This document shows positions 1 to 8,744 of a stretch of 15,793 bases of DNA, piece by piece. The position numbers and the translations under genes are program-made. The notes beneath the pieces were generated by a model. It ran no database searches and had not been told where the DNA came from. It saw only the letters and a list, made by a program, of their open reading frames with translations. Each line of letters begins with the position of its first letter. Position 1 is the first letter of the stretch. Source of the DNA: Bryobacteraceae bacterium (lineage in GTDB: Bacteria > Acidobacteriota > Terriglobia > Bryobacterales > Bryobacteraceae); NCBI GenBank assembly GCA_030039005.1, contig JASHQT010000006.1:1-15793 (forward strand), given 5' to 3'.

Positions 1-706
1 TGCGCCCCGGCAAATAGAATCTTAATGACCCGCTGGTGAGCGGCACCACACCGTCGTCGAAGCCGTCCGTGCCGGTCAGCAAACCCGTTCCACCATTGCC
101 TACGGCGGCAATCGCGTCCACGCCGCGCAGATCGTCGGTAGCGTCGTTCCACGTGCCCAGGTCGAACAGGAACGTGCTGCCGCTGGCCATTTCCTGCACC
201 TGCGCGCTCACCGGCAGCAGCGACGCGATGGGAGTCCCGAAATGCGGGGTCGCCAGGAACACGGCCCTACGAATTTGGACCGTCGCCGGCGGTTGAAACA
301 TCCCAGCCGTGTCCTGTTTGCCGCTTAAATAACAGCGCAGCACGAGGCCTCCCATACTATGCGCGACCACGTCCACTTGAGTGACGGGTGTGCCGTCGGT
401 ATACGTGAGCCCGGCAAGAAACGTCGCGAAGGCCGCGCCCAAGTCCTCGATGGTCGCCGTCGATGCAAGGCTACAGGTATTGAAAAACAGGCTCACCTCG
501 CCGTTGGCTTGCAGCACCTGGTCCGCGATGCCGAACGAATCGGCGAACGTGGTGGGGCATCCTGCGAATTGATAGCCGTTGATGAACACCACCGGCGGAA
601 GGGTGGTCTGTGGAATGGGCGTGCCGCTGGGAATGAGTTGCGCCGGCGCCGCAACGGGCAACGCAAGTGATAAGACAACGGGCGATAGCAACCCGAGCCG
701 CTTCAA
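1..706 (-). CDS. Secreted lipase-like alpha/beta hydrolase, C-terminus outside the window
   Basis: Reading leftwards from a TTG at 706-704, the frame is open to position 1, giving about 235 residues with no stop. It begins [20 protein letters not shown], a classic signal peptide (basic start, hydrophobic core, small residues before the probable cleavage site at APAQ), so the protein should be exported. The sequence [10 protein letters not shown] matches the beta-strand and oxyanion region of lipases. [14 protein letters not shown] contains the nucleophile elbow (AHSMGG, a GxSxG variant with Ala first), and [10 protein letters not shown] is the segment usually found after it in lipases and PGAP1-like hydrolases. 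The later [12 protein letters not shown] probably carries the acid residue; the catalytic His is not identified and may lie beyond the edge. The TTG overlaps the clpP stop (TTGA, 703-706) and has no clear Shine-Dalgarno, so translational coupling to clpP is likely. The substrate is unknown. Confidence 0.8.
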   Translation of the reverse strand, partial: MKRLGLLSPVVLSLALPVAAPAQLIPSGTPIPQTTLPPVVFINGYQFAGCPTTFADSFGIADQVLQANGEVSLFFNTCSLASTATIEDLGAAFATFLAGLTYTDGTPVTQVDVVAHSMGGLVLRCYLSGKQDTAGMFQPPATVQIRRAVFLATPHFGTPIASLLPVSAQVQEMASGSTFLFDLGTWNDATDDLRGVDAIAAVGNGGTGLLTGTDGFDDGVVPLTSGSLRFYLPGR

Positions 707-1320
707 CGCGTGGGTACCGGTTGCAGCGCGCGGCTCTCGATGATGCGGTCGATCAGGCCGTAGTCGAGCGCCTGTTCGGGTTCCAAAATATAGTCGCGAT
801 CCACGTCGCGCGCGATGCGATCCACCGGCTGATTCGTTGCGTTGGCGAGAATCTGGTTCAACGATTCGCGCATGCGCAGGATCTCGCGCGCATAAATATC
901 GATATCCGTCGCCTGCCCGCCCAGCCCGCTCATCGATGGTTGGTGAATCAGGATGCGAGAATGCGGCAGGCTGTAGCGCTTGCCCTTGGTCCCGCACGCC
1001 AGCAGCACCGCCGCCATCGAAGCCGCCTGGCCCACGCAATACGTCACGATGTCGGGCTCCACCAGGTTCATCGTGTCTAGAATCGCCAGACCCGCCGTGA
1101 TGGAGCCGCCCGGCGAATTGATGTACAGCGAAATGTCCTTCTCCGGATCCTCGGCGGCCAGAAATAGCATCTGGGCGATGATCAGATTCGCGATGTTGTC
1201 GTCAATGGGCGTACCCAGAAAGATGATATTTTCCTTGAGCAGACGCGAATAAATGTCGAACGCGCGCTCGCCGCGTGAAGTCTGCTCCACGACCATGGGC
1301 ACCAAAACTGAATTCTGCAT
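703..1320 (-). CDS. clpP: ATP-dependent Clp protease proteolytic subunit ClpP
   Basis: This is the serine peptidase of the Clp machine, which assembles into a barrel and degrades proteins unfolded by ClpX, ClpA or ClpC ATPases in the cytoplasm. The 205-aa product has the usual length. Family landmarks are [20 protein letters not shown] (8-27), YINSPGGSI (66-74), the nucleophile Ser101 in GQAASMAA, His126 in ILIHQP and, by alignment with E. coli Asp185 (precursor numbering), Asp176 in DVDRD. The ATG at 1320 is chosen because AGGAG and GAGG lie just upstream (minus strand) and because the N-terminus then matches ClpP. A longer open frame reaching 1485 would run into the divergent gene. Neither clpX nor tig is adjacent, and the next gene downstream is a secreted hydrolase, which is unusual. 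The genome may therefore hold another clpP next to clpX; this copy has an intact triad. Confidence 0.96.
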   Translation of the reverse strand: MQNSVLVPMVVEQTSRGERAFDIYSRLLKENIIFLGTPIDDNIANLIIAQMLFLAAEDPEKDISLYINSPGGSITAGLAILDTMNLVEPDIVTYCVGQAASMAAVLLACGTKGKRYSLPHSRILIHQPSMSGLGGQATDIDIYAREILRMRESLNQILANATNQPVDRIARDVDRDYILEPEQALDYGLIDRIIESRALQPVPTR

Positions 1321-1466
1321 GAGACCTCGCTCCTGTCGAAACCTGCTGCTTATCGAACACTGCCGGCGGCAATCGCCCGGAACCCCCATCATACCGCGCT
1401 TGGTCAGCACCCGCGTCTTTGTCTGATCGTACATGTCCAGCGATACGCGCGACAATAAAGGCAGCC
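1321..1466. promoter_or_regulatory. Divergent promoter region between clpP and the phosphoribosyltransferase gene
   Basis: These 146 bases separate two divergent starts, so promoters for both must lie here or overlap it. The minus side has a good ribosome-binding site (CAGGAGCGAGG) next to the clpP ATG; the plus side has AAAGG 7 bases before the ATG at 1467. I see no strong -35/-10 pair in either direction and no CIRCE-type or other clear inverted repeat. The assignment rests on gene layout. Confidence 0.4.
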
Positions 1467-2081
1467 ATGCACCTGGTCCCCACACAAGAAGAAGTCGTCG
1501 CCCTGTTGCGGCACACCGGCGCCATCCGCGATGGGCATTTCGAGTACCCCAATGGATTGCACGCCAACGAATACATGCAGGTCCAGTTGGCGATGCGCTA
1601 TTACCAGCACGCCAAAGTTCTGAGCGTCGGCCTGAGCCGTCTGCTCCGCGCCAATGCCGAAATCCGCGCCATCATCCCGGAGCTGTCGGTAGTTTCGCCG
1701 GACACCGGCGGGCTGCCCGTGGCCTACGGCGTGTGCGAAGCTCTGCGCGCGCATCAGGTGTATTGGGCGGATCGCAAGGAAGAAGGTGGGCCCATGCGTT
1801 TTCGCCAGTATCTGGAGCAGAAGCCCGGCGAAAAGGTGCTATTGGTGGACGACATCCTGCGCTCTGGCCGCAATCTCTCGGAATTGAAGCGGCTGGTGGA
1901 ATCCACCGGCGCCGAAGTAGTGGGCATGGCGGTGATCATCTATCAGCCCACGCCGAAAACGGTCGACTTCAGCCCGCTGCCGCTCTATTACCTCGCGCAG
2001 CTCGACGCGACTTATTACAAGGACGCCGGCTCGTGCGAGATGTGCAAACGCGGCGTGCCGGCCGAAAAGGTCTGGATCTAG
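1467..2081 (+). CDS. pyrE: Probable orotate phosphoribosyltransferase (PyrE-type PRTase)
   Basis: The 204-aa cytoplasmic protein probably transfers a ribose-5-phosphate unit from PRPP to orotate in pyrimidine synthesis. The PRPP-binding loop is [13 protein letters not shown] (124-136). RTGAI-type N-terminal wording ([21 protein letters not shown], 16-36), a GG-containing substrate loop ([11 protein letters not shown], 79-89) and a mobile-loop region [14 protein letters not shown] (101-114) fit the PyrE family. The C-terminal CEMCKRGVP (190-198) resembles the CPLC-x-x-G-hP tail of Thermus-type PyrE enzymes. The start at 1467 is preferred to in-frame GTG/ATG-like positions further up because AAAGG sits at the right distance and the N-terminus aligns with PyrE. 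Uncertainty: the loop departs from the classical enterobacterial PyrE wording, so another purine or pyrimidine PRTase activity is possible. No other pyr gene is nearby. Its stop overlaps that of the convergent gene (CTAG, 2078-2081). Confidence 0.8.
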   Translation: MHLVPTQEEVVALLRHTGAIRDGHFEYPNGLHANEYMQVQLAMRYYQHAKVLSVGLSRLLRANAEIRAIIPELSVVSPDTGGLPVAYGVCEALRAHQVYWADRKEEGGPMRFRQYLEQKPGEKVLLVDDILRSGRNLSELKRLVESTGAEVVGMAVIIYQPTPKTVDFSPLPLYYLAQLDATYYKDAGSCEMCKRGVPAEKVWI

Positions 2082-2563
2082 CGCGTGTGAGCGAACGACC
2101 AGGGCCGGGCAACGCAGCTGACCGTGACATTCCTAACCTGCTTTCGGCACTCCTGTTCATCGTTCGGCCGACTGCGATAGCGGATTCGGAGGTGATTATT
2201 GTCCACCCAGTCCAGCTTTGGGTCGTCAAACGCACTCGATCCGAAATGCAAAAACACCCTGGTATGCCCGGATTCTCCAGGCCACGCAAGGTCAACTTCC
2301 GTGCTATCGCGGCCGAGGAAACCCGCTTGATAGCTGAGTTGTGCCCTTTGGCCGGACGGTGATTCGAAGGTCCGGGTCTCAGTCGGCGTCTCATCTGACG
2401 ACAGAAACATAACCAACATCGCTGGAGGAAGCAGGATGACGCCAATAACGCCGAGAATACGACAGGCAATCCGAAGCCGACGGCTAGCGATCCTCGGCGC
2501 CCATAAGAGGAAGATTATTAGGCCTATGTAAACGAGCAGTACGGCAATGGCGCGAAGGCTCAC
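2078..2563 (-). CDS. Small membrane protein with two N-terminal helices, function unknown
   Basis: This 161-aa protein starts with GTG at 2563. Residues 4-22 (RAIAVLLVYIGLIIFLLWA) form one transmembrane helix, and a second runs from about 34 to 54 (ACRILGVIGVILLPPAMLVMF). A soluble C-terminal domain follows. Its wording (TFESPSGQRAQLSYQAGFLGRDSTEVDL, then KLDWVDNNHLRIRYRS) is reminiscent of DUF5412-like proteins, a weak resemblance from memory only. The start has only a weak ribosome-binding site (GAGA). Rough counting of several lines gives about 54% GC, clearly lower than the 65-70% of neighbouring genes, which may indicate a later acquisition. It converges on the phosphoribosyltransferase gene with overlapping stop codons and diverges from the glucosidase gene after 67 bases. 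No function can be assigned. Confidence 0.7.
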   Translation of the reverse strand: MSLRAIAVLLVYIGLIIFLLWAPRIASRRLRIACRILGVIGVILLPPAMLVMFLSSDETPTETRTFESPSGQRAQLSYQAGFLGRDSTEVDLAWPGESGHTRVFLHFGSSAFDDPKLDWVDNNHLRIRYRSRPNDEQECRKQVRNVTVSCVARPWSFAHTR

Positions 2564-2630
2564 GTAGCTATCTCAGCATAAACTCGGCGGGATCGCTCCG
2601 GACATGAGCAGCAATTATCATGAGTAACTG

Positions 2631-4637
2631 ATGACGCCTATCGAGTTCGGCCGCGAGATCTGCGGCGATCCCGGAGAAGCCTCCTTGCGCGAGTGGCTTG
2701 AAACCAACGGCATCGGCGGATTCGCCAGCTCCACCATCATCGGATTGAACACGCGCCGGTATCATGCGCTGCTGTGCACGGCTCTGAATCCGCCTTCCGG
2801 CCGCGCTGTGCTGCTATCGAGAGTCGAAGAGGTTTTGCTCATCGGCGATCGGCGCTTCGAACTTAGCGCCAATCAATACAAAAACGTGGTGCATCCGCGC
2901 GGCTTTGAGCGCCTGGCTTCCTTCCGCCTGGATCCGTTTCCGATCTTCCGCTATCGGTGCGACGATCTGGAGCTCGAAAAATCCGTGTTCCTGGTGCACG
3001 GCGAAAACACGGCCGTGATTCAATACCAGCTCATGGGCGAGGTCATTGGATCGTTGGGTGGCCGCGCCTGTCATCTCGAAGTGCGCCCGCTCATCGCCTT
3101 TCGCGATTATCACGCGACTATGCACGCCAACAGCCGCATCAACGGTTCAGTGACTGCTCAGCCCGGCCTCGCCAGCGTCGCGCCATATCCCGGGCTGCCC
3201 CGCCTGCATTTCGCCCACAACGCCCTGTCTCTCGATCCCACCGGCTTCTGGTTCTACAATTTCGAGTACGAACGCGAAGCGGAACGCGGCCTCGATTCGC
3301 TGGAGGATTTGTACAGCCCGTTCGCGCTCTACTTTGATCTGGCGCGGAACGCCTACGCGTCGATTGTCGTCTCCACTTCCGAGCGCGGTGCGGCACAAGC
3401 ACCTCAACTGCGGCAAAACGAAATCCAGCGCCGCGCGAGCATTCCCGGCGCCTCACTCTCTGATGACCGCTTCGCAAGCCTCCTTTCCTCCGCTGTCGAC
3501 CAGTTCCTCGTCTCCTGCGGCGATCGCAGATCCGTCATCGCCGGCTATCCCTGGTTCACCGACTGGGGCCGCGACACCATGGTTTCCCTGCCCGGCCTCA
3601 CGCTCGTCACCGGCCGCCATGACGACGCACGCCACATTCTCCGCGCCGCCGCACGCAGCCTCGATCAAGGCATGCTGCCCAATCGCTTTTCAGAATCCGG
3701 TGAAACTCCGGAATTCAACAGCGTGGATTCTACGCTCTGGATGTTCCACGCGGTCCACGAATTTCTCTGCTACATGCGCGATTACGATTTCGTCCGCGCC
3801 GAACTTTATCCCGCGCTCGCCGAAGTCATCGCCTGGCACCAGCGCGGAACGCGTTACGGCATTCGTGTCAATGCCGGCGGCCTGCTGCACGCGGGTGGAC
3901 CCGGCGTGCAACTGACGTGGATGGACGCGCGCGTCGAAGGGCGTGAAGTCACCCCGCGCACCGGCTACCCGGTCGAAATCCAGGCGCTCTGGCACAATGC
4001 GCTCCGCGTGATGGCGCACCTGGCGTCCGTTTTCGGCGACGCGGCCGAATCCGCGCGCTATGGCGCGCTGGCCGATCGTTGCCATGAGCGCTTCGCCCAG
4101 ACGTTCTGGAACCTCGAAGCCGGATGTCTCTACGACGTCATCGGCGGCGACGGCCAACCCGACGCCGCCATCCGCCCCAACCAGATCTTCGCGGTCAGCT
4201 TGCCTTATCCATTGCTCACGCCCGAGCAGTCCTTGCAGGTGGTCGATGTCGTCGAATGGGAATTGCTGACGCCGTACGGTTTGCGCACGCTCTCCCCGCG
4301 CGATCCGAATTATCATGGCCGCTACCAGGGCGGCGTGGCCAGCCGCGACGGCGCTTATCACCAGGGCACGGCGTGGCCCTGGCTGCTGGGTCCATTCCTG
4401 ACTGCGTATATCAAGGTTCATGGCGCAACCGATCAGGCGCGGCGCCGCGCCGATGATTTTCTGGGGTCCTTACGCGCGCACCTCACCGCAGCGGGCGTGG
4501 GCCAGATCTCGGAGGTTTTCGACGGCGATTCGCCGCACCGTCCCGGCGGCTGCATCGCGCAGGCCTGGAGCGTGGCGGAAGTGCTGCGGACCTATATGGA
4601 AGACGCCCGCGGGGTACGTCCCGAGTCAACATCTTAA
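2631..4637 (+). CDS. Amylo-alpha-1,6-glucosidase / archaeal-type glycogen debranching enzyme (GH133)
   Basis: The 668-aa cytoplasmic enzyme should hydrolyse alpha-1,6 branch points of glycogen-like glucans. The N-terminal domain (about 1-270) has the typical opening [27 protein letters not shown] and TRRYHALL (21-48). The C-terminal (alpha/alpha)6 catalytic domain (about 285-660) shows [18 protein letters not shown] (306-323), LTWMDA (428-433), [13 protein letters not shown] (446-458), [11 protein letters not shown] (515-525), [10 protein letters not shown] (576-585) and GQISEVFDG (624-632), all standard for PF12439/PF06202-type debranching enzymes. The length is normal. The ATG at 2631 has only weak ribosome-binding complementarity, but the in-frame path upstream is blocked and the N-terminus fits. 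No other glycogen gene is present, so it seems to be a stand-alone unit. Its stop overlaps the chemotaxis gene's stop (TTAA, 4634-4637). Confidence 0.93.
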   Translation: MTPIEFGREICGDPGEASLREWLETNGIGGFASSTIIGLNTRRYHALLCTALNPPSGRAVLLSRVEEVLLIGDRRFELSANQYKNVVHPRGFERLASFRLDPFPIFRYRCDDLELEKSVFLVHGENTAVIQYQLMGEVIGSLGGRACHLEVRPLIAFRDYHATMHANSRINGSVTAQPGLASVAPYPGLPRLHFAHNALSLDPTGFWFYNFEYEREAERGLDSLEDLYSPFALYFDLARNAYASIVVSTSERGAAQAPQLRQNEIQRRASIPGASLSDDRFASLLSSAVDQFLVSCGDRRSVIAGYPWFTDWGRDTMVSLPGLTLVTGRHDDARHILRAAARSLDQGMLPNRFSESGETPEFNSVDSTLWMFHAVHEFLCYMRDYDFVRAELYPALAEVIAWHQRGTRYGIRVNAGGLLHAGGPGVQLTWMDARVEGREVTPRTGYPVEIQALWHNALRVMAHLASVFGDAAESARYGALADRCHERFAQTFWNLEAGCLYDVIGGDGQPDAAIRPNQIFAVSLPYPLLTPEQSLQVVDVVEWELLTPYGLRTLSPRDPNYHGRYQGGVASRDGAYHQGTAWPWLLGPFLTAYIKVHGATDQARRRADDFLGSLRAHLTAAGVGQISEVFDGDSPHRPGGCIAQAWSVAEVLRTYMEDARGVRPESTS

Positions 4638-6154
4638 CGTGTTTCGTCCGCGCTGCCGCCGACCAGGGCGTGCAGTCCTTCCACGATGCCGCGCAGCGAG
4701 CTCGATTCCTTGCTAAGGCGCTCGCCGGTCTCGGCGCTCTGTTCGGCGTTGGCGGCTGCCTTCTCGCTCACCGAGCGCATGCGCACGATGGCCGAGCCGA
4801 TCTCCTGCATGGCCCGTTCCTGTTCCTGGCTTCCGGTTTGCACCTGTTCGGCCAGCGTGGTGACAGCTTCGGTGCCATCGGCGATGGAACGGATGTGTGA
4901 CGTCAAATCATCCAAGCGTGCTTTGCCCTGTTGCGAACGCGTGATGGATTCCTCGATGAGCGTAGCGGTATCGTGGGCCGCCGTGGCGCAGCGCTGCGCG
5001 AGGCCGCGAACCTCATCGGCCACGACGGCAAATCCCATGCCGGATTCGCCCGCCCGCGCCGCCTCCACGGCCGCGTTCAGGGCCAGCAGGTTGGTCTGGA
5101 ACGCGATCTCATCGATGACCTTGATGATTTTCGAAATTTTCTCGCTGGATTCGCCGATTTCGTGCATGGCCTGCCTGGTTTGCTCCAGCGCGACGTTGGT
5201 GTCGCCCATCTCCCGCCGGACGTTTTGCACCAGTTGGCTAGCTTTGGCGGAGTGCTCGGCGTTCTGGTGCGCCGTGGCCACAACTTCTTCGCTCGAAGCG
5301 GAGGTCTGTTCGATGGAAGCCGCTTGATCGGCGGCGCCCTGCCCCATGGCGAGGCTGGCCTCCCGCACCTGCTCAGCCTGTTGCGACACCATTTCGGCGC
5401 CCGCCTTCAGCTCCGAGGCAAACTGCCGCAGCAGCCGATTGATCTGCCGGATCACCACGAGCAATGCCACGCCGCAGACCAGGCTGAGCGCCAGCAGCAC
5501 GGCTGTGGTCCAGTTGGATCGCGACACGCTGCGTGCCGCCGTCACTTGCGCGGAGGAGCGCAACTTGTCCTGCTCGGAGTCCAATTGATTCGCCGCTGCG
5601 TCAATCTTGTCCATCAGCGGCGAAATGTTGTCCTTGATCAAGGCGTGAGCCGCGGCGAAGTCGCCCTTGGATGTCAATTGCAGATATTGTTCGTAATCGC
5701 TCTGCCACTCCGCGATTCCCGCGCGGATGGTCGCCAACGACGCCTTGGCCTGTTCGGTGTGGATCAGCAGAGTCAGTTGCTCGACGCTCGCCGCGGCGCC
5801 CTCGGCCAGCTTTCCGAAATCTTGGCGGCTTTCGCCGGCGGAACTTAACTGGTGACAAACCGCGCAATCGCCCAAAGTCCGTACATTGTTCGAGCGCGAT
5901 GAGTTGACCTGCAGCACCTTGCTGACCGAATAGGCAAACTGCGTCGAAGTCGAAAAATCCTTCATGTCGCGCAGCCGCAGCCGGATCGCCGCCGTGAGAT
6001 CGGCGCTCTTGGCATTCTCATTGACCTCCCGGTCCAAGAGCCCGCCCAACTGGCGCGCCGTCTCCACCGAGGAGAACATCAACAGCGCCGTCAGAGCTAA
6101 AACTACGCCGAAACTTGCCGATAATTTCTGCCCGATCGTGAAACGTTTACGCAA
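4634..6154 (-). CDS. Methyl-accepting chemotaxis protein with a periplasmic c-type haem motif
   Basis: This 506-aa transmembrane chemoreceptor should signal to CheA/CheW. TM1 is at about 11-30 and TM2 at 218-236; between them is a helical sensor domain of about 185 residues in 4-helix-bundle style. That domain contains CAVCH (97-101), a perfect CxxCH haem-c attachment motif, on the periplasmic side where c-type cytochromes mature. The conserved cytoplasmic hairpin tip is at about 349-388 ([20 protein letters not shown], then [15 protein letters not shown]), with long helical methylation arms on both sides. No HAMP signature (conserved Pro and following acidic motif) is visible after TM2; the helix seems to continue directly. 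The C-terminus lacks an NWETF-type CheR tether. The TTG start is supported by a perfect AGGAGG. Haem sensing of redox state or a gas ligand is an inference by analogy with Geobacter-type haem chemoreceptors and Desulfovibrio DcrA. Confidence 0.92.
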   Translation of the reverse strand: MRKRFTIGQKLSASFGVVLALTALLMFSSVETARQLGGLLDREVNENAKSADLTAAIRLRLRDMKDFSTSTQFAYSVSKVLQVNSSRSNNVRTLGDCAVCHQLSSAGESRQDFGKLAEGAAASVEQLTLLIHTEQAKASLATIRAGIAEWQSDYEQYLQLTSKGDFAAAHALIKDNISPLMDKIDAAANQLDSEQDKLRSSAQVTAARSVSRSNWTTAVLLALSLVCGVALLVVIRQINRLLRQFASELKAGAEMVSQQAEQVREASLAMGQGAADQAASIEQTSASSEEVVATAHQNAEHSAKASQLVQNVRREMGDTNVALEQTRQAMHEIGESSEKISKIIKVIDEIAFQTNLLALNAAVEAARAGESGMGFAVVADEVRGLAQRCATAAHDTATLIEESITRSQQGKARLDDLTSHIRSIADGTEAVTTLAEQVQTGSQEQERAMQEIGSAIVRMRSVSEKAAANAEQSAETGERLSKESSSLRGIVEGLHALVGGSADETR

Positions 6155-6158
6155 CTGG

Positions 6159-6164
6159 CCTCCT
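6159..6164 (-). promoter_or_regulatory. Shine-Dalgarno AGGAGG fixing a TTG start
   Basis: On the minus strand, AGGAGG is followed by CCAG and then TTG, the first codon of the chemoreceptor gene. It is the best ribosome-binding site in the window and decides the start, since no ATG or GTG upstream in that frame gives a receptor-like N-terminus. Confidence 0.85.
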
Positions 6165-6244
6165 GCAACGCGATCCTATTCATGCCTATCGTCCGCATGG
6201 TGGGAAGTGTGAATTTGAGCCCGCAAAAGGGCTTACGATGAATT

Positions 6245-6736
6245 GTGAGGCGTTTCCTTCCTGCTCTCCTCGCTGCGTTCGCCATGCTGGCATCCGGCCC
6301 CGCTCAAACGCCCGCACCCTACTCCGCCGTCGAAATCGATCCCTTTACCCCCGCCCCGCACGTCGACTTCTCTCGCGAGTACCAAAGCGCCCTGGTTGAT
6401 GACATCGCCCGCGAGCTCAGTGTCGAATTTCCGACAGTCATGATCCTCCGCCAGGGCGACACCGCGCCCGGCGAGCCCGTCCTCCGCATTTTAGGAACAG
6501 TCACCGAGTTCAAACCCGGGAACCGGACCAAACACCTTCTGTTCGGCTTCGGCGCCGGCGCCAGCGTGGTGCGCGCCGAGGTCAGTTTTCAGAGTGCCAA
6601 CGGCGGCCAGACGCTTCAGGAACGCGACCTCACCGGTTCCACGGGCCTCGGCGGCGCCGACTCACAGGGCGCTTCCGAGAGCCTGGCCAAGAAAATCGCC
6701 AAGATCTGTAAGGCCGCTCGCTGGTTATCCAATTGA
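6245..6736 (+). CDS. DUF4410-type exported protein
   Basis: The 163-aa product starts MRRFLPALLAAFAMLASGPAQ, a clear signal peptide with probable cleavage around residue 20; no lipobox cysteine is present, so it is probably free in the periplasm. The mature part resembles DUF4410 (PF14366): a stretch ending in VLRILGTVTEFKPGNRT (79-95), then FGFGAGASVVRAEVSF (100-115), and a C-terminal part with a run of small residues (GSTGLGGADSQGASESLAKK). In this family the G-rich hydrophobic stretch is the most conserved part; the molecular role is unknown. The start is a GTG at 6245; the nearest purine-rich stretch (AAAAGGG) lies about 13 bases upstream, which is far. The divergent chemoreceptor gene starts 90 bases away, so the two promoters share a short region. 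The gene stands alone, with 154 bases before the next one. Confidence 0.8.
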   Translation: MRRFLPALLAAFAMLASGPAQTPAPYSAVEIDPFTPAPHVDFSREYQSALVDDIARELSVEFPTVMILRQGDTAPGEPVLRILGTVTEFKPGNRTKHLLFGFGAGASVVRAEVSFQSANGGQTLQERDLTGSTGLGGADSQGASESLAKKIAKICKAARWLSN

Positions 6737-6890
6737 CTTCCCTCTTCGATTGACCCGCGCCCGTCCGAAACGCGCCGCGGCGCTCAAGCGTCCCATTTGG
6801 TAAGTGGCGTGCTCTAGCGAGCGCGCGGGAGAGGCCTGATATCTTGCTCCGGCCGCGGGCTTTCGACTATTTTGGAAAGATGAGGTCAGC

Positions 6891-8744
6891 TTGTTTCCAT
6901 CCGTATTGCTGGCTCTGCTGATCGCGGCCGGAACCCTAAACCAGCCCCCTCAGTCCTATCGTCTGGAACGTCAATCGCTCCCCGACGGGGCCGAATTCGT
7001 CACTGTTTTCGGACACCTGGGCGGCTCCGGCGAGGGTCCGCAAAACACCGCTCAAAATGGGGACGTCCCGCTACTCACCGTGTTTCGCGATTCGTTCGGC
7101 GATAGCGACCCGGCCAACGACCGTCTGCGTTACGTCTGGATTCTCACCAGCACGAAGCCCACCGTCTGGCAGCGGGCCGCTTCCGCGCTTTCGTTCGGAT
7201 ATTTCCGCGCCGGGAGCCGCCGCCACGCCAATCGCGTCCCCACCCCCACGCTCGACTTGGCCGCGCCGTACCGTGGCGTCTTGAGCAATCTGGCCACCGA
7301 CGGCCTGCAAGCGCTGGAACTGGACCCGCTCGGCGCCGCCATCCGCACTACTACGCGCACCTATCGCGGCAACTCCAACGACTATGGCAAATTGCAAGCC
7401 TTCGAGGCACTGGCCACCTTGGACAACCTGGACCGTGATACGTCCAGCGTAGCCTTGCTGCCCGACAGCCAGTTCCGTGAGATTTATGCGCGTCTCAGCC
7501 TCTCCACGCATGCTTTCGGGGGCCTGGTTCGCGAGCAGGAGCTGTCGCACTATTACGACAAGCAGTCCAGTGAGCTTCAGGAGATGCGCGCGCATAATTG
7601 GGAGCTGCTGCGCCAGCGCGCCGAGCTCAACGGTCTGCTCTTCGAACCGCTCGCGCTCTCCTCCAGCACGCCCAGTCAAGCGATGCTCTGGATCGCGCGC
7701 TCGGATCTCGAAGCTCGCCCGCCGCATCGCTTTGACGGCCAGTTTCTGGGGATCGCCAACCCCTGGAGCGACGAGCGGCTGAAGCATTGGACCGGCTACA
7801 CACAAGTCCGCTACTTCGATTCCGACAACCAGCCGGTTCCCCGCGGCACGCCCGGCGCGCGCAGCGAAGAAATGATTCCGCTGGCCCTCTATAGCCTGGA
7901 CTACCCGCGCGTCCCCCTGCTGCTGGCCGATTTTCGCGACGGGATGAGGCCCAAGCGCCGCGAGATGATGAGCGACGGCGCCACCAGCCTGGTCACAGGA
8001 GTGTTTGGAATCACTTTTTTCGCCTACCCGGAGGTTTTCGCCGCCGATGCGCTGTGGACCTTCGTGCGCGGCCGTCACGGCGGCGCGGTGAACCGCGGCG
8101 CGCGCCTCAAAGCCTATTCCGAAGCGCGTGAGTTCCTGTCCGTCGATACGGCGCTCGACCCGGCGCTGAAAATCGAGCTGCAGCGCCGTTTGGACCACCT
8201 GGCGCTCAATCCGCGCGAAAACAAGGTTTCCAGCGAAGCCGAGCTCGCGCGTGAACAGTACGCCGCGCTGCTGAAGTGGGCCGAATCTCCGCGCGGCGAG
8301 GCCAAGCTCGAGCGCGACCGGCGCAAGGAGCTGGAAGCCGACACCGAATCGCGCGGCAGGCGATTGTGTCTCAGCTTCGCGCGCGTTTTCACGCGCGGTC
8401 CTCACGTCGATGCCGAAGAGCCCGATCCCGTGCTGCGCGCCCAGCTCGACGCTTATCGGCGCTCGGCCTATCACATGCAGTTCCTCGACCAAGTCCTGGC
8501 GTCCAGCCCCAGCCCCGACGTGACCTGGGACGCGGCCGCCATCAGCCGCTCCATTTCGGCCCTGGCCTCGGAAGCGCCATCCGAGCCCAAAGCCCAAGAT
8601 CTCATCACGCAGGTCTGCGCCCGCTCCACCGACGCGGGCCTCCTGGCCACCTGCTCGCGCGCTCTCCAGGACCGCGAAACCGCTCCCGCCGTGGCAGCCG
8701 CCGGCGGATCGGACCGCGCGTCTTCGATCGCCTCGGTGCAATGA
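6891..8744 (+). CDS. Large exported protein of unknown function, paired with the downstream phosphodiesterase
   Basis: I do not recognise this 617-aa protein. A TTG start at 6891 with GAGGT five bases upstream gives MFPSVLLALLIAAG, a short signal peptide ending before about residue 20, so export is likely. The N-terminal half is probably beta-rich. A helical stretch at 220-250 (HYYDKQSSELQEMRAHNWEL, then RQRAELNG) could be a coiled coil. A well-ordered segment at about 328-356 reads MIPLALYSLDYPRVPLLLAD, then FRDGMRPKR. A hydrophobic segment at 364-392 (including LVTGVFGITFFAYPEVFAAD) may be a membrane helix or a buried helix. Residues 445-560 are highly charged and helical. Cysteines occur at 492, 576 and 588. 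Its stop overlaps the next ATG (ATGA, 8741-8744), so the two products are almost certainly made together. A helper, scaffold or substrate-binding role for the downstream enzyme is only an inference. Confidence 0.85.
   Translation: MFPSVLLALLIAAGTLNQPPQSYRLERQSLPDGAEFVTVFGHLGGSGEGPQNTAQNGDVPLLTVFRDSFGDSDPANDRLRYVWILTSTKPTVWQRAASALSFGYFRAGSRRHANRVPTPTLDLAAPYRGVLSNLATDGLQALELDPLGAAIRTTTRTYRGNSNDYGKLQAFEALATLDNLDRDTSSVALLPDSQFREIYARLSLSTHAFGGLVREQELSHYYDKQSSELQEMRAHNWELLRQRAELNGLLFEPLALSSSTPSQAMLWIARSDLEARPPHRFDGQFLGIANPWSDERLKHWTGYTQVRYFDSDNQPVPRGTPGARSEEMIPLALYSLDYPRVPLLLADFRDGMRPKRREMMSDGATSLVTGVFGITFFAYPEVFAADALWTFVRGRHGGAVNRGARLKAYSEAREFLSVDTALDPALKIELQRRLDHLALNPRENKVSSEAELAREQYAALLKWAESPRGEAKLERDRRKELEADTESRGRRLCLSFARVFTRGPHVDAEEPDPVLRAQLDAYRRSAYHMQFLDQVLASSPSPDVTWDAAAISRSISALASEAPSEPKAQDLITQVCARSTDAGLLATCSRALQDRETAPAVAAAGGSDRASSIASVQ

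Noticed and set aside
1321..1485. Extension of ClpP to 260 aa
   Set aside because: It would overlap the divergent phosphoribosyltransferase start, has no ClpP-like sequence, and bypasses the good ribosome-binding site at 1320.
3690..4421. 243-aa open frame on the minus strand
   Set aside because: It lies fully inside the debranching enzyme gene, which has clear family motifs; the antisense frame has none.
6772..6783. Perfect 12-bp palindrome GCGCCGCGGCGC as a terminator
   Set aside because: It has almost no loop and no following T-run; such palindromes are common by chance at this GC. The rest of 6737-6890 shows no gene.
8276..8740. In-frame extension of the phosphodiesterase to a 977-aa protein
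   Set aside because: The extra 155 residues are Arg/Pro-rich shadow sequence inside the upstream gene, and the ATG at 8741 gives a signal peptide and an ATGA overlap.
7071..8741. 556-aa open frame on the minus strand
   Set aside because: It is the mirror of the 617-aa gene, with composition typical of antisense frames in high-GC DNA; no recognisable domain and no ribosome-binding site.
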